Positions 6,275 to 8,044 of a DNA stretch of 8,044 nucleotides are shown piece by piece. Under the pieces are notes generated by a model, which saw only the letters and a list, made by a program, of their open reading frames with translations, made no database searches and was not told the DNA's origin. The position numbers were made by a program, and so were the translations under genes. The DNA comes from Roseiflexaceae bacterium (GTDB lineage Bacteria; Chloroflexota; Chloroflexia; Chloroflexales; Roseiflexaceae): assembly GCA_014381165.1 (NCBI GenBank), contig JACMIM010000104.1, positions 1 to 8,044 on the forward strand. The letters are read 5' to 3'. How positions within the stretch are numbered: the stretch's first letter is position 1; each line of letters opens with the position of its first letter.

Positions 6275-7039
6275 ATGTTCCTCCGCCACGTTCTGCCCGC
6301 CTTGTTTGCCCTCTTTATCTGGTGGGCAAGCACGGCGGCAATTATGTTTTTGTACCGCCGCCCGCGTAGCTACCGGCTGGCCTTGCCGCTGGCGAACCTT
6401 GGCCTGTTGGCGGCGCTGATCGGGCTGTGGGTGAGCCGTGACGACACAAGTACGGCTGGGGCATACCTGGCATTCTTTTGTGGCGTGAGCGTCTCCGGCT
6501 GGCACCTGCTCACCTTCTATACTGGTGCGGCGACCGGCCCACAACTGGAAGCAAGGCACGCCCACTGGCCCCAGTTAGTTCAAGCCGTGTATGCTAGCCT
6601 GTATCACGAACTGTTAGCCATCGGATTGACCGCAACGGTGGTTGCCCTCACCTGGGGCGGCGGCAACCAGACCGGCACCTGGACGCTGCTGATTCTCCTG
6701 ACCATGCACCAGAGCGCCCAGCTGAATGTGCTGTTGGGCGTGCGCAACTTCGACGCGCGCATGCTGCCAGGCCACCTCGATTGGGTGCGGCGGGTAGTCT
6801 CGCGTCGAACCAGCAACGCCTACTTCCCGTTCTCAATTGCCGTGACCCTAGCGCTGACTGGCTGGCTACTATGGCGGGCGCTCGACCAGACGGCCAGCGA
6901 CGCCCAGGCTGCCGGCGCGACCATGCTATGCCTGATGATGGCGATGGCGCTGTTCGAACACGCGCTGCTGATGCTGCCCGAGCCGGCCTTTCTGCGCGAG
7001 GCACGCACAGCACAGCCAGCGCTGCTTCCTGAAGAATAA
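6275..7039 (+). CDS. puhE: Putative photosynthetic complex assembly protein PuhE (DUF3623 family)
   Basis: A 254-residue polytopic membrane protein with about seven hydrophobic segments, near 5-27, 35-53, 62-83, 108-128, 134-155, 184-202 and 213-235. It carries family-like motifs: GAYLAF (62-67), LYHE (109-112), TWGGGNQTGTWT (126-137), SAQLNVLLGV (147-156), NAYFPFS (181-187) and FEHALLMLP (227-235). These fit PuhE, known in purple bacteria from the puh/acsF region and linked to assembly or accumulation of photosynthetic complexes; its biochemical action is not established. The length suits the family. The ATG at 6275 has only a weak purine-rich site (GAAGTGAG) upstream. It lies 87 bases after pufLM on the same strand, consistent with co-transcription, and that position supports a role with the reaction centre. 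Assignment is from remembered motifs rather than a search. Confidence 0.82.
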   Translation: MFLRHVLPALFALFIWWASTAAIMFLYRRPRSYRLALPLANLGLLAALIGLWVSRDDTSTAGAYLAFFCGVSVSGWHLLTFYTGAATGPQLEARHAHWPQLVQAVYASLYHELLAIGLTATVVALTWGGGNQTGTWTLLILLTMHQSAQLNVLLGVRNFDARMLPGHLDWVRRVVSRRTSNAYFPFSIAVTLALTGWLLWRALDQTASDAQAAGATMLCLMMAMALFEHALLMLPEPAFLREARTAQPALLPEE

Positions 7040-7053
7040 ATGGCCCGTTGATT

Positions 7054-7097
7054 GTAAAGAGCACGAAGGAGCGGCGCAGCTTCTTTCGTGCCTTTAC
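7054..7097 (+). terminator. Hairpin between puhE and the methyltransferase, possible terminator
   Basis: GTAAAG (7054-7059) and GCACGAAGG (7061-7069) pair with CTTTCGTGC (7083-7091) and CTTTAC (7092-7097). This gives 15 bp with one bulged A and one G-U pair. GTTTTG follows directly, a short T-tract. It starts 14 bases after the puhE stop and ends 22 bases before the next ATG. It could end the puf/puh transcript or attenuate read-through into the methyltransferase. Confidence 0.55.
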
Positions 7098-7119
7098 GTT
7101 TTGTAGAACGGAGCAAGCC

Positions 7120-7788
7120 ATGTCGCAAGACCAGTGGACGGCAGTTGATACGTACTTCGGCGAACTGCTGGTGCCGCATGATCCAGTGCTCGACGCCGCA
7201 CTTCAGGCCGCAGCCGAGGCTGGACTACCGCCGATCAATGTTGCGCCGAATCAGGGCAAGTTCCTCTCCATCCTAGCCCAGGCGATTGGCGCGCGCCATA
7301 TCCTAGAGATTGGCACGCTTGCCGCCTACAGCACGATCTGGCTGGCGCGGGCGTTGCCCACTGGCGGCAGGCTGATCACGCTGGAGGCGAACCCAACCCA
7401 TGCAGCCGTTGCCCGCGCCAACCTCGCGCGGGCCGGTCTGGCAGATGTTGTGGAAGTACGAGTCGGCGCGGCATTGGCAACGCTGCCGCAGCTTGCGGAC
7501 GAGCAGTTGGAGCCGTTTGATCTGGTGTTCATCGACGCAGACAAGCAGAACACCGCCGCCTATTTCGCATTGGCGCTCCGGCTGACCCGGCGCGGCGGGC
7601 TGATCATCACCGACAATGTCGTGCGGGGTGGCGAGGTGATCGACGCGGCCAGCGAGGATGTGAGCGTCCAGGGTGTGCGCCGCTTCAACCAGGCGCTGGC
7701 CGCTACGCCGGGCGTCACAGCTACCGCAATCCAAACAGTTGGCAGCAAAGGCTATGACGGGCTGGCGATCGCATTAGTGACAGCCTGA
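7120..7788 (+). CDS. Class I SAM-dependent O-methyltransferase (catechol OMT-like, metal-dependent)
   Basis: A 222-residue enzyme of the O-methyltransferase family 3 / CCoAOMT-like group, which moves a methyl group from S-adenosylmethionine to a hydroxyl of a catechol-type acceptor. Visible features: the N-terminal substrate-side helix with NVAPNQGKFLSIL, SAM motif I at 63-72 (EIGTLAAYST), acidic ribose-binding Glu89, DADK (139-142), and metal ligands Asp139, Asp165 and Asn166, spaced as in plant and cyanobacterial relatives. The length is normal for the family and it should be soluble. The ATG at 7120 is chosen because GGAG (7110-7113) sits 6 bases before it; the frame stays open back to 7048, but that stretch is the upstream hairpin. 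The substrate is unknown. It is not of the CrtF carotenoid methyltransferase type. Its position after puhE may be coincidental, since a hairpin lies between them. Confidence 0.92.
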   Translation: MSQDQWTAVDTYFGELLVPHDPVLDAALQAAAEAGLPPINVAPNQGKFLSILAQAIGARHILEIGTLAAYSTIWLARALPTGGRLITLEANPTHAAVARANLARAGLADVVEVRVGAALATLPQLADEQLEPFDLVFIDADKQNTAAYFALALRLTRRGGLIITDNVVRGGEVIDAASEDVSVQGVRRFNQALAATPGVTATAIQTVGSKGYDGLAIALVTA

Positions 7789-7872
7789 GCGTCAGAGTAT
7801 TCAGCGCACAGGCAGAAGTAAGACTACCTGCCTACGCTCGCTGAAGGTGCGGCGAGAGAATAAAGCGCACGA

Positions 7873-7902
7873 AAAAACCGAAGGCATATGCCTTCGGTTT
7901 TT
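7873..7902. terminator. Bidirectional intrinsic terminator
   Basis: A perfect 30-base palindrome: 15 bases (7873-7887) complementary to the next 15 (7888-7902). The GC part is CCGAAGGC/GCCTTCGG, with five A's on the left and five T's on the right. It can therefore stop transcription from both sides. It lies between the rightward methyltransferase and the leftward tRNA genes, as expected for converging units. Confidence 0.9.
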
Positions 7903-7906
7903 CTGC

Positions 7907-7982
7907 TGGAGCGGGAGACGGGATTCGAACCCGCGACCTGCACCTTGGCAAGGTGCCGCTCTACCAACTGAGCCACTCCCGC
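7907..7982 (-). tRNA. tRNA-Gly (anticodon GCC)
   Basis: On the minus strand the sequence folds as a 76-base cloverleaf. The acceptor stem is GCGGGAG/CTCCCGC, the D-arm begins GCTCAGTTGG, and the anticodon stem is GCACC/GGTGC. The anticodon GCC is complementary to 7947-7949. The T-arm is GCGGG-TTCGAAT-CCCGT with one wobble pair. The discriminator base is U, as usual for glycine, and CCA is encoded (7907-7909). It ends 4 bases from the terminator palindrome that would stop its transcript. Confidence 0.97.
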
Positions 7983-8014
7983 GTCTGAGGCAGCCTGGGC
8001 TTCCTATGTATCAA

Positions 8015-8044
8015 TGGAGCGGGAGACGGGATTCGAACCCGCGA
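8015..8044 (-). tRNA. Partial tRNA, 3' end only (probably a second tRNA-Gly)
   Basis: These 30 bases are identical to the 3' end of the tRNA-Gly gene at 7907-7936: encoded CCA, the acceptor 3' strand and most of the T-arm. The gene is cut by the window edge, so the anticodon is not visible. It lies 32 bases upstream of tRNA-Gly on the same strand, suggesting a tandem pair in one transcript. Glycine identity is inferred from the shared acceptor strand and U discriminator. Confidence 0.8.

Noticed and set aside
7048..7119. N-terminal extension of the O-methyltransferase
   Set aside because: The stretch encodes the hairpin at 7054-7097, has no family homology, and the ATG at 7120 has a GGAG at proper spacing.
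1..8044. CRISPR array, insertion sequence or prophage
   Set aside because: No regular direct-repeat/spacer pattern, transposase, integrase or phage gene was seen on either strand.

Overview
The window looks like a chromosomal photosynthesis locus from a Chloroflexia bacterium of the Roseiflexus/Kouleothrix type, a filamentous anoxygenic phototroph with a type II (quinone) reaction centre. The main evidence is one uninterrupted gene encoding both the L and M reaction-centre subunits. The M half carries Leu where purple bacteria have His M182 and Tyr M210, a combination known from Chloroflexus-type centres. Fused pufLM is known from Roseiflexus castenholzii. Genus placement is inference.

Layout, left to right. 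Bases 1-152 hold a near-perfect 40-base inverted repeat and the uncertain start region of the first gene. Bases 153-2672 encode a soluble sensor histidine kinase (PAS-GAF-PAS-GAF-HisKA-HATPase). Bases 2783-3892 encode a HEAT-repeat protein, followed by a 21-bp perfect hairpin that probably ends its transcript. Bases 3893-4297 are a gene-free, AT-richer stretch. It has a good sigma-70-type promoter (TTGACG, 17 bp, TATGAT), then a leader of about 265 bases with a nested dyad and a motif (TTTTGTCC) present three times. Bases 4298-6187 are pufLM. A two-tier hairpin separates it from puhE (6275-7039), a predicted photosynthetic complex assembly membrane protein. A further hairpin separates puhE from a class I SAM-dependent O-methyltransferase (7120-7788). 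A bidirectional terminator then closes the rightward genes against tRNA-Gly(GCC) on the minus strand, followed by the cut 3' end of a second tRNA with the same sequence.

How the genes fit together: pufLM supplies both membrane subunits that hold the special pair, accessory pigments and quinones. PuhE is expected to help assemble or accumulate that complex. Transcription from 3998-4026 could run through both genes, with the intergenic hairpin adjusting their relative mRNA levels. The histidine kinase and HEAT protein are adjacent but separated from puf by a strong hairpin, so a functional link to photosynthesis is only a guess. The antenna genes pufBA, the cytochrome gene pufC and puhA are not in the window.

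The most interesting point is that the fusion appears topologically solved. A Gly-rich hydrophobic segment followed by KRRK lies between the L and M halves and could be an extra membrane helix returning the chain to the cytoplasm before M begins.
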